Source: Heterodera schachtii
Lineage: Eukaryota > Nematoda > Chromadorea > Rhabditida > Heteroderidae
Reading direction: 5' to 3'
Assembly (NCBI GenBank): GCA_023374025.1
Contig: SIJG01000004.1
Location: 731,670 to 795,669 of the forward strand
DNA: 64,000 bases
Position numbers and translations under genes: made by a program. The first letter of the stretch is position 1. Each line of letters begins with the position of its first letter. Of this stretch, positions 20,862 through 30,979 are shown piece after piece. Below the pieces are notes generated by a model. That model saw only the letters and a list, made by a program, of their open reading frames with translations, did not search any database and was not told the origin of the DNA.

Positions 20862-23800
20862 TTAGTTGTACATGGACAAATGTTCGTTTTTCTTCGCTTT
20901 TTGTTTCTCGCTGCTGGTCAACAATATGTCCATCTTTTCCTCCGCCAGTTTGAGTAAAACAAACACAAAGTCACGGACCAACTCCAAATTTGTGCGCAAA
21001 ATGTCGAGAAATCTCTGATCATACTCAACAAATGCTTCGTCGCCTTGGCTTCTTTAAAAATGTAAAAGATTCCAATTTTAAATAGTATAAATAATTGCCA
21101 TTTTAATTTCCCATGAGATGGCTTTTTTCGTATTTATCAAACATGAAAATGTCATGCCGAACTCCATGGTTAAACCTCTTGATCAAGAACAGGGTTCGCG
21201 TTTGTCCTTATTTCTAAGTTGTCCTTATTTGGAGGGGTCGGGTCTGAGAAGTCTAAAAGTCTTATTTTCTTTTTTGAGAGCAGAAAGCTAATTATGTCCC
21301 ATATAAAATTAAACATCTACTCCACTTATATTTACTAAAGTTTGGAGCGAAGGGTTGGTCGGTTTTCCGATAAATATTCAAATAGAAAAGACGAAAAAAA
21401 CGTTCACGCCGATCTATAATGACTAGGGATGCAATTTATAATTTTTTCATTAAGCTACTTTTCGAGTTATTTGCAACTATTTTCTAGTTTTTTTATTTTT
21501 AGCAACTAAAAAAATATATAATTTTTGAAAAAAAATATTTTCAACTATTTTGGCGTTTTGCCCAAAATTTGCTAACAAAAATGCAATAAAAAGGAAAAAT
21601 ACACCTTTAAGAATCGACTTAAAATTTTTTCAAAAAAATACGTCCCTAAGAATCGACCCGAAAATTTTCAAAAACACACCCCTAAGAAATGAAAAATTTC
21701 TCAAAAATGCAGCTCGCTCCTTGACGAGAATTTTTGATTTTGAAAGTTATGTATCTCATTAATCGTTTGGCATAATATTTTTGTCTTTAGAAGAAAATTT
21801 TCGATTTTACACCCCTAAATTTGAGTTTTTAGCAACTATTTACCTATTTTTATATTCGAATGGGCAAATAAATGGCAAATAAAAGTTTAATTCAAAAAAC
21901 TTTCGCACTTTATTTTGGTTCAAAAAACAAAAGAAAACATATATAAATTTGATGGGAATATAATAAATGTTTTGGATACAATTAGGGATTTAGAAGTAAA
22001 CATTGAAAACAAATTACAATTTTCCGAACATGTTTACCAAATAACAAGGAATGCGTATTTACGTATGCGTTCCTTGTTTAGAATAATTAAATCTAAAAAT
22101 CGAAAAGTGTCAAAAATATTTCACCAAAAGGGTACTTTTTAAATGCAACTTTCAAACTATTCCATACCAAAATCGATTAGAATATCAGCAACTGCCAACA
22201 CTTGAGAATAGGTGCAACTTATTCGATCTGTTGATGGAGCATAAAATTATTTATGGCCGAATAGACCTAGATTTATTTAAAATTTTCAAACCTTCCGAAC
22301 GCTTTAAAGTCCCCTCTTATTGGTTTAACACAAAATATTAAGTGGGCAAAAGATGCATTCCCTTTGCTGGGAGGGTAACAAAATTGTGGAATCAGCTGGA
22401 TAAAGAAATCATTAAAATAAATTCTTTAAATCAATTTAAAACAAAAATTAAACTCCTTAACGTATAAAATGACCGGAAAAGTGAATTATCTCTTTAATTA
22501 AAGATATTATATATTTTATATAGTGATTTGGTTTTATTGATCATTGACCTCATTCTTATATTTAATTTTGTTGTGATTTCTTTTTTTGTTTAATTTTTAA
22601 TCCATATTACTCGAGGACGATTTAATCTATGACACGTCCGCAGAGTAAGTGGATTACTCCCTTTTGTGGACTTTTTTTCTTTTTTGCATAAATAAATAAA
22701 TAATTATTTTTTTGGCACTTTTTAGCAACTATAAATTGCATCCCTAATAATGACTTGTTTATTCAGTCTTTTAATTACCGGTGCAAATCGCGCTCCAATT
22801 CCGTGCGATCCTTATGGTATGTGCGTATCTCCTCAAATAATTAAAAGAATTTAATGATTTAGAAATAAACAGTTAAACACCGTCTGTTCTCTGCCGATAT
22901 AATCATAATTGTCGGAGACTTTCTTGTCAATCGCATTCTGGAAAAACCAGGGGTGCGATCTGTCCTTATTTATAAGATTTGTCCTTATTTGGAGGGTCCA
23001 AATCTTACAAAATAAAAATGTCCTTATTTGTAAGATTGTCCTTATTTCGGGCTATTGTTCTTATTTTGTTCTTATTTCTTAAAATTCTTCAGAAAATTTG
23101 TAATTTTATGGCGTAATGTCACTTAGATTTTCAAAATTTTCCACGGCGGTGCCTAACGGCACCGCCGAACCCCAAAATACTTTGTTTTCTTAAAAATTGG
23201 CTCAGAATCACAAATTTTGGACAATTTTTGGACAAAATCTGTTAACAAATTATACTCAAATTTTCAAAAATTTTCCCGGCGGCGCCTATCGGCACCGCCG
23301 GCTTTCCGCCCCGCTTGTTCCCCAAAAAGTCCTAAAAAATGGACCGCAAAAAAAAAATTCGTAAAAATCTGATTTTTTTGATCCGGAATGCATTGAAATT
23401 TATGATTTGCTTATTTCCTCCCAAAATTGTTAAAATTATCATGGGAGGCGAAAAATACGAAAAGTTGATTCTATATTAATTAATAAAGTGTTATACAAGC
23501 GATTTAAAGCATTTTGCAAAATGTCCTTATTTTGGACCCAAAAATCTTATTTTTTGGCCTTGATGTTCTTATTTTGAAAATTTTTCGATCGCACCCCTGG
23601 GAAAAACAGAAGTGTTATATAGCAAAAATGCTTATTTTTTGATTTGATTATGCGCTTTTTCTTTTGTTTAATAATAATGAAAAATTATTATTTTTTTCGT
23701 TGATTTCATAAAATTAGTAATTTTCTCCTTAACGGTTTAAAAAACATAAGTCCATATGTATACTGGATGATGAGGCCGTAAAAAAATTTGAAAGATGCCG

Positions 23801-24438
23801 AGAAATTTTTATTTTCCTTTTTTGGGTGTCTATTAATTTTACGATTAAATTTATGATTAACTATGTTTGGGTAGTTTAAAATTGCATAAAACTTTCTTAC
23901 CAACTCTTCCATGAGGGGCACGTCATCTTTTATCTGTTTGTCAAACTTCAAAGTGCGCACTTTTGACAACAAATGCAGATGGTCCTTCCTCGCATTAACT
24001 ACATTTTATTATATTATTTTTTAAAATTACAGTACCTTTTTCTTCACTTACCGTACAACGGTCGCACTTTGTCTATCAGTTGCTGAATAAATTTGCGTTC
24101 CAATGGGTTTTGTTCATTGTCAATCATTTCAGCAATTTCATTCACTTCAAGTACAAAAGCAGGAATTTTTTCTTCCAAAATTGTGTTCAACTGTTGGTCC
24201 ATTCGCATTTGCAATGTTTCAATCTAAAATTTAAAATTTCAATTTCAATTAAAATGTATTTTTAATTTACCCCTTTCTTTAACAATTTGTCGTCTTTTCC
24301 CAGTTTTGGTTCGTCGCCTTTTTGCTCTGCTTTTTCCAGTGGTGAAGCAGTTCCTTTTTTGGTGGCACCAATTGTCTTTTCAATGAATGTTGAAAAAACA
24401 ATTAAGCAAAATAATTTTGAGGGATTTGGCACTTTCAT
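20862..24438 (-). CDS. 245-residue secreted, helix-rich protein of unknown family (block C)
   Basis: Six exons on the minus strand (24438-24271, 24223-24052, 23998-23901, 22937-22881, 22831-22779, 21051-20862) join with matching phase to give 245 residues. Residues 1-24 (MKVPNPSKLFCLIVFSTFIE...) form a signal peptide. A charged Lys/Glu linker follows, then long amphipathic helices (LEEKIPAFVLEVNEIAEMID, FLDILRTNLELVRDFVFVLL) ending in a Lys-rich tail (KQKAKKNEHLSMYN). No domain is recognised. Intron 3 carries a hAT-type MITE right against the acceptor, and intron 5 carries a hAT element with a nested LINE fragment, yet the coding sequence is unbroken. The inverted duplicate at 60733-61653 is dead. 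Confidence 0.75.
21191..21300 (+). mobile_element. one-ended hAT-type terminus
   Basis: CAGGGTTCGCGTTTGTCC followed by TTATTTCTAAGTTGTCC and TTATTTGGAGGGGTC resembles the left ends at 22948 and 61663 (subterminal repeats of (T/G)TCCTTATTT or GTACTTATTT). No matching right end was found nearby, so this is a solo or deleted terminus inside intron 5 of the secreted gene. Confidence 0.5.
21424..22746. mobile_element. hAT element with perfect TIRs and 8-bp TSD
   Basis: The left end TAGGGATGCAATTTATA (21424) and the right end TATAAATTGCATCCCTA (to 22746) are perfect 17-bp inverted repeats. They are flanked by identical 8-bp copies of ATAATGAC (21416-21423 and 22747-22754), the duplication length of the hAT superfamily. 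No transposase is inside; most of the interior is a LINE fragment, so it is non-autonomous. It lies in intron 5 of the 245-residue secreted gene. Confidence 0.93.
21860..22715 (+). mobile_element. degenerate non-LTR retrotransposon (LINE) 3' fragment nested in the hAT element
   Basis: Translations carry the end of a LINE reverse transcriptase in broken frames: DTIRDLEVNIENKLQFSEHV and AYLRMRSLFRIIKSKN, then FAGRVTKLWNQLDKEI and NSLNQFKTKIKLLN. These match the usual spacing of the RT thumb region. The 3' end is an A/T-rich tail with AATAAATAAATAA. Stops and frameshifts make it inactive. It is 5'-truncated, as LINE insertions usually are. Confidence 0.75.
22948..23599. mobile_element. 652-bp hAT-type MITE at the 3' splice site of intron 3
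   Basis: Inverted ends CAGGGGTGCGATC and GATCGCACCCCTG are flanked by perfect 8-bp duplications GGAAAAAC (22940-22947 and 23600-23607). The interior has repeated TGTCCTTATTT motifs near both ends and two copies of the GC-rich hairpin (about 23145 and 23280). It has no transposase. Relative to the minus-strand gene the insertion falls in the polypyrimidine tract, and the duplicated GTTTTTCC leaves an intact acceptor next to exon 4. The inverted duplicate C' lacks it. Confidence 0.93.
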
Positions 24439-24849
24439 TTTTTTTCTAAATTATTTATTAATATTCAATGAATTTTTAGTAGCAAAACTTCAAAATGTGG
24501 CAAAAGAAGAAAAAGGAATATAGAATCCAAAAATACTGATAAAATGATGAAAAAGGGCCAAAAATACAAAAATTTTCCCCGACCCGGGCAAATACGAATT
24601 TTTTTCCGCTCGTTGGGTGCAAAATTTTATGCTAATTTTTACCCAGTTCTTTGGCGAATCGTTTAGTTTTTGAATAGGTTCCATAGAACATATTAAGTAA
24701 GGCCTGGAAAAGGTGTTTGAGTTTTGAATATTAAATATTTTGAAAATGATGGCTTTTGCTTGTGCCATGCCCCCTATTTATACGGCCCATCAGTCATTAT
24801 TTGGCATTAATTGACGTGGATTTGCTAATTCTAGAAATCGACGAAAAAA

Positions 24850-25047
24850 GCCTGTACCTGTACCTGTATCTGTACCTGTACCTGTATTTGAACCCGTACG
24901 TGTACCTGTACATGTCCTGTACCTGGACCTGTACTTGTACCTGTACCTGTATTTCCCGAATGCCTGTACCTGTATTTTCTGTACAAAGGTACAGGTACAG
25001 GAAAAATGCAGGCCCCTCAAGGCCTGGGTCCAGGCCTGTACCTGTAT
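24850..25047. repeat. (CCTGTA)n hexanucleotide microsatellite
   Basis: Runs of CCTGTA, broken by substitutions, cover most of this interval; toward the right end the strand changes to TACAGG. The inverted copy at 60171-60322 is shorter. Translations of Tyr/Leu or Tyr/Arg repeats in several frames are artefacts of the hexamer. Confidence 0.9.
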
Positions 25048-26097
25048 TTTTTTTTATTAAAAATTCTCTTAGAAACACCAAAAGTATCTATTATCTATTA
25101 AAACAATAAATATTGCTTTATATTAATGTATTTAAATTTTTAAGATGATTAAAAAAATTTAAATTTGTTAAAAAAAAATTTTAAATTTGTGGCGTACGAA
25201 CCATATAAGTACCGCCGTTCGTTGGCTGTTGCTCGTCTCATTAATGCAAAATCAGCTGGCTTTTGTCCGTTACTCTGCATTTTTGAAGGTCGTGTGTTCA
25301 CCAGTAGCTGCTGCTGGATTTTAGTGAAAAGTGAATTTACGATTTTTTTATTCGAGTTCGGGTCCGGGGTTCGAAATTGGTAGAAATGGATGCCGGATTC
25401 ATGCTCAGCGACCTCGAAAACCTTTGTATTGATATATTTTCTGCTTTGAAAATGGACAAAAAAATTGAAAATTATTTATGGGCCCTAAACTGCATATAAG
25501 CCAACAAAATTAATCACTTTCTAATAACATAAAGTAATATTGAATTAGAGCCTGGAATTTAAAGTTACCTGGCCCGGGCTTAGATAATTGACCGCGCCTG
25601 GTCAAAATTTTGGTCGTGCGTCCGCCAAGACGTTGATTTTTTTTCAAAATTTGTGCAACAATAATTAATAAAATACGATGAGAGTCAAGCCATGCAAAAA
25701 CCATTTTTTGATTTTTTGAACCCTTTTATAAGGCGCAATTTTTTCAAAAAAAAACATTTTTTGGGCAACTAGGGGAGGGCGGCAGGGGTGGGATCCGGCG
25801 GTGCCGGTAGGTGCCACCAAGAAAATTTTTGTAATTTTTAATGCATTTTGTTAACAGATTTTGTCCAAAAAAGACCAAATTTTGCTATTTTGAACCAATT
25901 TTTTCAAGAGAATAAGGGTTTTAGGGGCCACTTGAAAATTTAGATTACAAATCGTAAATTTTGGTCAAAAAAGTTATTTTTCTCTTAAGTAAATTACAAT
26001 TTTTTAGGCATGCGCAAAATTGTAATGTGAAGGGCTTTAGTGATATCAGGATCGTTAGATTTGGTTGAAAATATAAAAAGTTATAGCCCAGCTGTCC
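25048..26097. other. non-coding part of block C with dispersed repeats
   Basis: No gene is supported. About 25140-25480 is absent from the C' copy and contains GC-richer text (for example GTGTGTTCACCAGTAGCTGC), so it is probably an insertion. About 25740-25910 is another copy of the dispersed GC-hairpin repeat, in reverse orientation (GGCGGTGCCGGTAGGTGCC, then TGTTAACAGATTTTGTCC). Confidence 0.45.
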
Positions 26098-26360
26098 GAA
26101 ACATTCCGATTTCGGACCAAATTTCAGTTTTTCGAGTGTCCAAAACATTCCGATTTCGGACCAAATTTCCGTTTTTCGAGTGTCCAAAACATTCCGATTT
26201 CGGACCAAATTTCCCGTTTTTCGAGTGTCCAAAACATTCCGATTTCGGACCAAATTTCAGTTTTTCGAGTGTCCAAAACATTCCGATTTCGGACCAAATT
26301 TCCGTTTTTCGAGTGTCCAAAACATTCCGATTTCGGACCAAATTTCCCGTTTTTCGGCCC
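26098..26360. repeat. 44-bp tandem repeat, six copies
   Basis: Six units of ACATTCCGATTTCGGACC followed by AAATTTC, CGTTTTTCGAGTG and TCCAAA run head to tail; they differ by one or two bases. The unit contains the palindrome CCGATTTCGG. The array is absent from the inverted copy C' at the same place, so it expanded after the duplication. Confidence 0.9.
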
Positions 26361-26515
26361 AGGAGTGCAGAGCGCGACCAATGGTGCAGGAACGACACTG
26401 GACGGGGCCAATATCACTTTGGCGAGTGGGAAAGAAGGATAAGTTGGGCACGATGTGGTCACCGAGGACGGCACAATTACACTGGTGGATGCAATTGGAC
26501 GGACGGCGCAATTGA
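26361..26515 (+). pseudogene. C-terminal coding remnant with a nonsense codon
   Basis: The plus strand reads GPGVQSATNGAGTTLDGANI followed by TLASGKEG and then a TAA stop, after which the same frame continues VGHDVVTEDGTITLVDAIGR to a final stop. In the inverted copy C' (59032-58858, minus strand) the TAA is CAA, giving an uninterrupted Gly/Thr-rich tail. The parent family is not recognised, and no upstream exon could be found in either copy. Confidence 0.5.
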
Positions 26516-26743
26516 ACGACTGAAGAAGACAAGAACGAAGGACGAATGGCGCAAGGGGAGAGAAAGGAGACAACGACGAAATTGTAAACGGCGGACAAAT
26601 TTGGCAATTTTTCAAGATGCTCAATGTCTTTGCTTTTTTCTCATTTATTTATTTTTGTCATAATCACTTTTTTGTTTTTTCACTAATTTCACTTTGTCAC
26701 TTTGCCCCGCATTTTTCTCATCTCTTTATCTCCGACAAACATC

Positions 26744-28498
26744 TCTTTTGTAAATTGCGGCGGTCTCATCCGCCATATTTAACCATGCATTCTTTCTCAC
26801 CACATTCCATTTTTGACATATAAAAACAATTAAAATGCTCTAAAACATTTTTATTCACTCTTCACATTTCCAACAGTTGCTTCATAAAAATTCTTTGCCT
26901 TTTTGTGATCAGCGGATTGCAAGGAATTGGAGCTTTTAAGTGATTTTTCACCTTAAAACCTAAATCACAAACTTTTTTAAAATCGGCGGAAAACCATTTA
27001 CCAATTTATTGTCATTAGAATTTTTCACTCATTTTCTCAAAAACACATTCACAACATCCCCAAGGAATTTGACACAATTCGAACTCTGTGGTCCATTGAC
27101 ACCAGGGCTGGTCGTGATTGAATTTCCAATCACGGAAACCCGTGATCCGCGATCACGGTACTTCCAAAAAAAGCCGTGAACCTTGATCATGGTACCCCCA
27201 AAACCCCGTGATTATAAAAGAAATTTACGAATGATCTTTTTAAATTTAAATTTATTAACAAAAAACGGAATTGAATCACTGGGAAAATATCCAAAAGGTT
27301 TTTTAAAGAACCATGTGGGTTGGAGACCCAAAATTTACAAATTCCTTTATTCATTTAAATCAAAAATTTTTTGTTTTTCAATCCCGCAAAATCCTGCAAG
27401 CGATCCGGTCTTGCGCCGGTCTCTAATGCACATCCCCCACTGTTGTAAGTTTGTCCCGTCTTCCTCAAATGTGCCTTCCAAAATTTCTTGATGATTAGTG
27501 CTGTAAAGGAAACTTTTCCGATTTTAAACTGTGCCAAGCATTTTTTTATATTATATAAGTATTGTTGTGATTAGGAATAAAATGATGGAATATTAAGTTT
27601 TAACACATTATGTGAAGTGATCGGAATATACGAATGATGTGAGTGAAGCTAATGATAATAATGACATTGGGTGTAAAGAAGTGATCAGAAGAGAACACAC
27701 AAAAAGCGTACAAATTATGCCGTGGAAAATGTGGCGATAATCAATATTAATTAATTAATTTGACGAAAAAACATTGCGTAATTAACCAATCAAGATTACA
27801 ATATAAAGAGCATTCTGCTGACAATGTGTGAATGACACAATTAATTAACGTTGTGATCAATTGGAGAAAATTGTGAGCGAATAATTGCAAGAAAGAATTT
27901 CAGCGCATTTCCTCGTCAAAATTGTAATAATTGAACTGATCGAGAAATTATCGATTTTTTCTGTTATTTTTCAAAAAAATTTGCCGGAATTCCGATTTTT
28001 TAATGGTATGGTTGAAAAAACTGGCCTGCATTAGTGAATTTTTTTTTGCATATTTGAAAATTTTTAAGAAAACTTAGGGTTGATAAATTTTAATAAAAAC
28101 CCTAAAAAAATTCGAAAAATTCCATGTTGATTATCAAAACAATTATTTTAACATGGAATTGAGAGAGCACAGCCAGTTGTAGAAAACATGCATTAATTAA
28201 CACTTAATTAAATTCTGTGGGTAAAAGTGGCCACACACACAACACACAAATACAATATAAAATAAACAATGTGTATAATTAATTAATAATATGCACACAA
28301 CAAACAAAAGGAACTAATTAAACATCAACAGAAAAACCATGTGCCAAAAAATTGAAAATGGAAAATTTGTCAAAATGTTGAGAATAAATGAAAAAAAGGA
28401 ACACAATCTTGGCGCCGGCTGGTGGCATCCCGCGCCATGCCCCCTCATTAGGCATCATTGTTTTCGAGTGATTATGGCGGCGGCTTTTTTCTTTGATC
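26744..28498. other. intergenic region with MITE remnants
   Basis: No gene is supported. At about 27100-27195 a palindromic element with CAGGGCTGGTCGTGATTG and CCGTGATCCGCGATCACGG is visible. At about 27370-27425 there is an end similar to the MITE at 30156-30307 (CCGGTCTCTA). The remainder is A/T-rich. Confidence 0.45.
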
Positions 28499-30089
28499 TC
28501 ATTCGCTCGTCGGTGGTGGTCGCTTTGGTGGTGGCACGGAGGGCGGCGTTGGAGGCGCCGGCGCGGAACCAACGCCGTGCTGCTGGAGCAGCAACGCGGC
28601 GGCGGCCGACTGCGCTTGTTTGGCACGAAACGCTTGTGCATTGATCGGCTCCTGAACGGAGGGAAAAGCAGAATTTTTTTTGAATTAAAATTCATTTTTT
28701 CTGTTAAATCGGAATTGGCAAAAAATCAGTTGGGTATTAGGTAGATATAAGTTTTCTCAATTAGTTAAAAAATTAAAAAAAAAAAAATTTGATTAATGTT
28801 TTCCATACAATTTATTAATTTGAACACAATTTTGACTCATAGAATATTGGAAAATCTTTAGAAAAAATTTTTAAATTTTTCTAATTAAATTTTTCTTATA
28901 AAATATTCTAATTTTTGGGAATTTTCTAATTTGAATTCTTTCAAAAAATTTAGGGAGTAAAGATACGGGAAATAGTGATTCGTTAAAAACTCACCAAATA
29001 ATAATCGCTCTCCGGGTCGTTCGGGTCTGTAATTGGTTGCTGATGATGTGGGATTACGGTCGCTGCAGTTGCCGCTGATCTACTAGCCGCAGCAGATGCT
29101 TAAAATGCACAGCAGTGAATAGAGCTATCATCATTTTAAAAACCCCCGAAAAAATTTCAAAAAAAAAAAAATGCTAAAAAAACAATACTAATTTGTATTT
29201 TAATTTCTTAATTTACAGTATGTATGTCCATGAAAAGAAAATAGGCAACATCCTGTTATGCAAAAACAAAAAATTTTGTAAACATATTCACAAAAGTGAC
29301 ACGAATTATTAGGGGGGGGGGGGGGGGGAAGGGTATTCAAAACCTATGGAATACATGGGAGCAGGTCGTTTCCCCCCCCCCGAAAAATTTTTTTTAAAAA
29401 AATTTGCTAACTTAGAAGTTTTTCAAGAAAAAAATCTTAGAAAGCTTTTTCATAAGAAAATGCTAATAAACAAAAATTTTCGATAAAATTTTCAGCTATT
29501 TTTTCGAAATTTTATGATAAACTACTAAGTTTTTTCAAAAATTAAAAAACCGCTATTTTTTCAAATTATTTTTTTCTTGAAATTTTCTTACTAAGAAATT
29601 TCCTAACAATTTTTTAATGAAAAATTTCTAGGTTAGAAATTTTTTTTTTAATTTTTTGGAGGGGAAACGACGTGGGGGGGATGAAGTGCACCCGGATTTT
29701 GTCCGGATTTTTTTTTTTTTAATTTTGGTGCCATTAAAAACAATTATGTCACACCGTCAGAGCCGCGACTTTGCGCGCTCATTGGGCGTGTCGCAGCGGC
29801 AGACGACGAACTCGCCGCGTGGTGGTGATGGTGATGATGCTGGTAATGGGCGTGATGATGACCATGGTGCTGTTGTTGGTGTTTGACTGCTCGCGCCACG
29901 CCAAGCTTTGATTCTTCAAAAAATTCTTTGTAAAAACCCTTTGGATTCAGTGAAACTGCAATTTTTTAAAATTAATTACACATATAATTAGGCTAATTGT
30001 TACCATTATTAATTGTCAAAAAATTGTCCGATATCATGAAATTGAATTCTACAATTGGTACAGAAGAAAGGTTGATTTTGTCAGTATAT
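28499..30089 (-). CDS. chimeric gene: protease pro-region exons joined to His/Ala/Pro-rich exons
   Basis: Four exons on the minus strand (30089-30004, 29955-29755, 29098-28995, 28651-28499) join in phase. The first two begin as near copies of pro-region exons of the serine protease at 46524-46609 and 46657-46916 (NPKGFYKEFFEESKLG). At about 29910 the second exon changes to ARAVKH and a His-rich run, then SSSSAAATRPMSAQSRG. Exon 3 is Ala-rich and ends DPNDPESDYYL. Exon 4 has Gln/Ala and Pro runs and ends KRPPPTSE. The original protease first exon is missing and no start codon is identified; a MITE lies just upstream. The His/Ala/Pro part resembles low-complexity regions of regulators, but no domain is seen. 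Confidence 0.55.
29140..29754. other. intron of the chimeric gene with a long poly-G tract
   Basis: The interval lies between exons 2 and 3. It includes about 17 consecutive G residues at 29312-29328 and a C run near 29372-29380, with A/T-rich palindromic text after it. No further exon is seen. Confidence 0.4.
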
Positions 30090-30155
30090 CTAAAAAAATA
30101 TTCTTATTAAGACAGGATTTTTGAAATCAAAAATATTTTTATAAGGTATTTTAAA

Positions 30156-30307
30156 GAGACAGGCGCGGGATTTTGCGGGATTCCAAGTCCGCAATCCCGC
30201 ATTTTTTGGAAATTGTGGGATTAATCCCGCGGGATCCCGTCCCGCAAAAAATTTTGGATTCCAATCCCGCAGCGGGATCCGCAAATTTGAAATTTCCGGT
30301 CTCTAGT
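30156..30307. mobile_element. palindromic MITE with GAGAC...GTCTC ends
   Basis: AGAGACAGGCGCGGGA at the left and CCGGTCTCTA at the right are imperfect inverted ends; the interior has repeated GCGGGAT/ATCCCGC palindromes. Related ends occur near 27410-27425 and 35325. It is short and non-coding. It sits where the protease 5' exon would have been upstream of the chimeric gene. Confidence 0.55.
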
Positions 30308-30979
30308 TTAGATTCAATTTCTCTACAGTAATTAAAATATTTTGGTTTTCTTTTTGTATACTCATGAGTTTCCTATCGACAAAATATGATTCCTCAAAGT
30401 TTTTTTTTTAATTAACGCATTTTTATCATTTTTTGAAGAAAATTCGAACAAATTGAACATAGTAATCCCAAAAATCAGTATTTTTTGTTGAAAACCTGTT
30501 AATAAATTACACTCAAATTTTCAAAATTTCCCCTGGCGGCGCCTCTCGCAAATTGGCCACACATACACAATGCTCATTAAGTAAGTAATATTTGTTTTAA
30601 TAATCATGCAAATTGGCCACACACACAATGCTCCTTAAGCACAAATATTTGTTAAATTCCATTCATATATGCTATATAAAATAACTGATTATTTATTTTT
30701 AAATTCATATTTATCTGTATTTTTATTAAACCGATTTAATATGAATTTCAGCAGTCAAAAATTTAAAAAAAAATGACAAAAAAATTGTTGTAAATTTTTG
30801 GTACTTGATTATATAAAAAAAGAATGGGCATTGACTGCATGTAAAAAAATAGTTCTAATCATCAAATTTTCAACATCTCATTTTGTGAAATTCATTGTAA
30901 TTTAAGGTTCTGTTTTGCGCCGCCGAGAAAACTTTACAAATAAATTTATTAACTTAATTTTTTGTCAAAAAAAAGGCAA

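Larger units (their letters stand above)
22881..26743. repeat. inverted segmental duplication block C (mate of 58638-61653)
   Basis: From exon 4 of the secreted gene to the sequence near 26743, the window repeats in reverse orientation at 58638-61653. Shared parts include exons 1-4 of the secreted gene, the CCTGTA microsatellite, a GC-hairpin repeat, and the short coding-looking end near 26370-26520. The copies differ by the MITE at 22948, an extra segment at about 25140-25480 and the 44-bp tandem array in C, and by a separate inverted-repeat element in C'. Confidence 0.88.

Noticed and set aside
24756..25109. Open frames encoding Tyr/Leu or Arg/Tyr repeats
   Set aside because: They exist in several frames and both strands because of the CCTGTA hexamer array; they are not genes.
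26040..26663. 207-residue plus-strand open frame with repeated FRFRTKFP-type units
   Set aside because: It is a by-product of the 44-bp tandem array. The unit is not a multiple of three, so the frame changes each copy.
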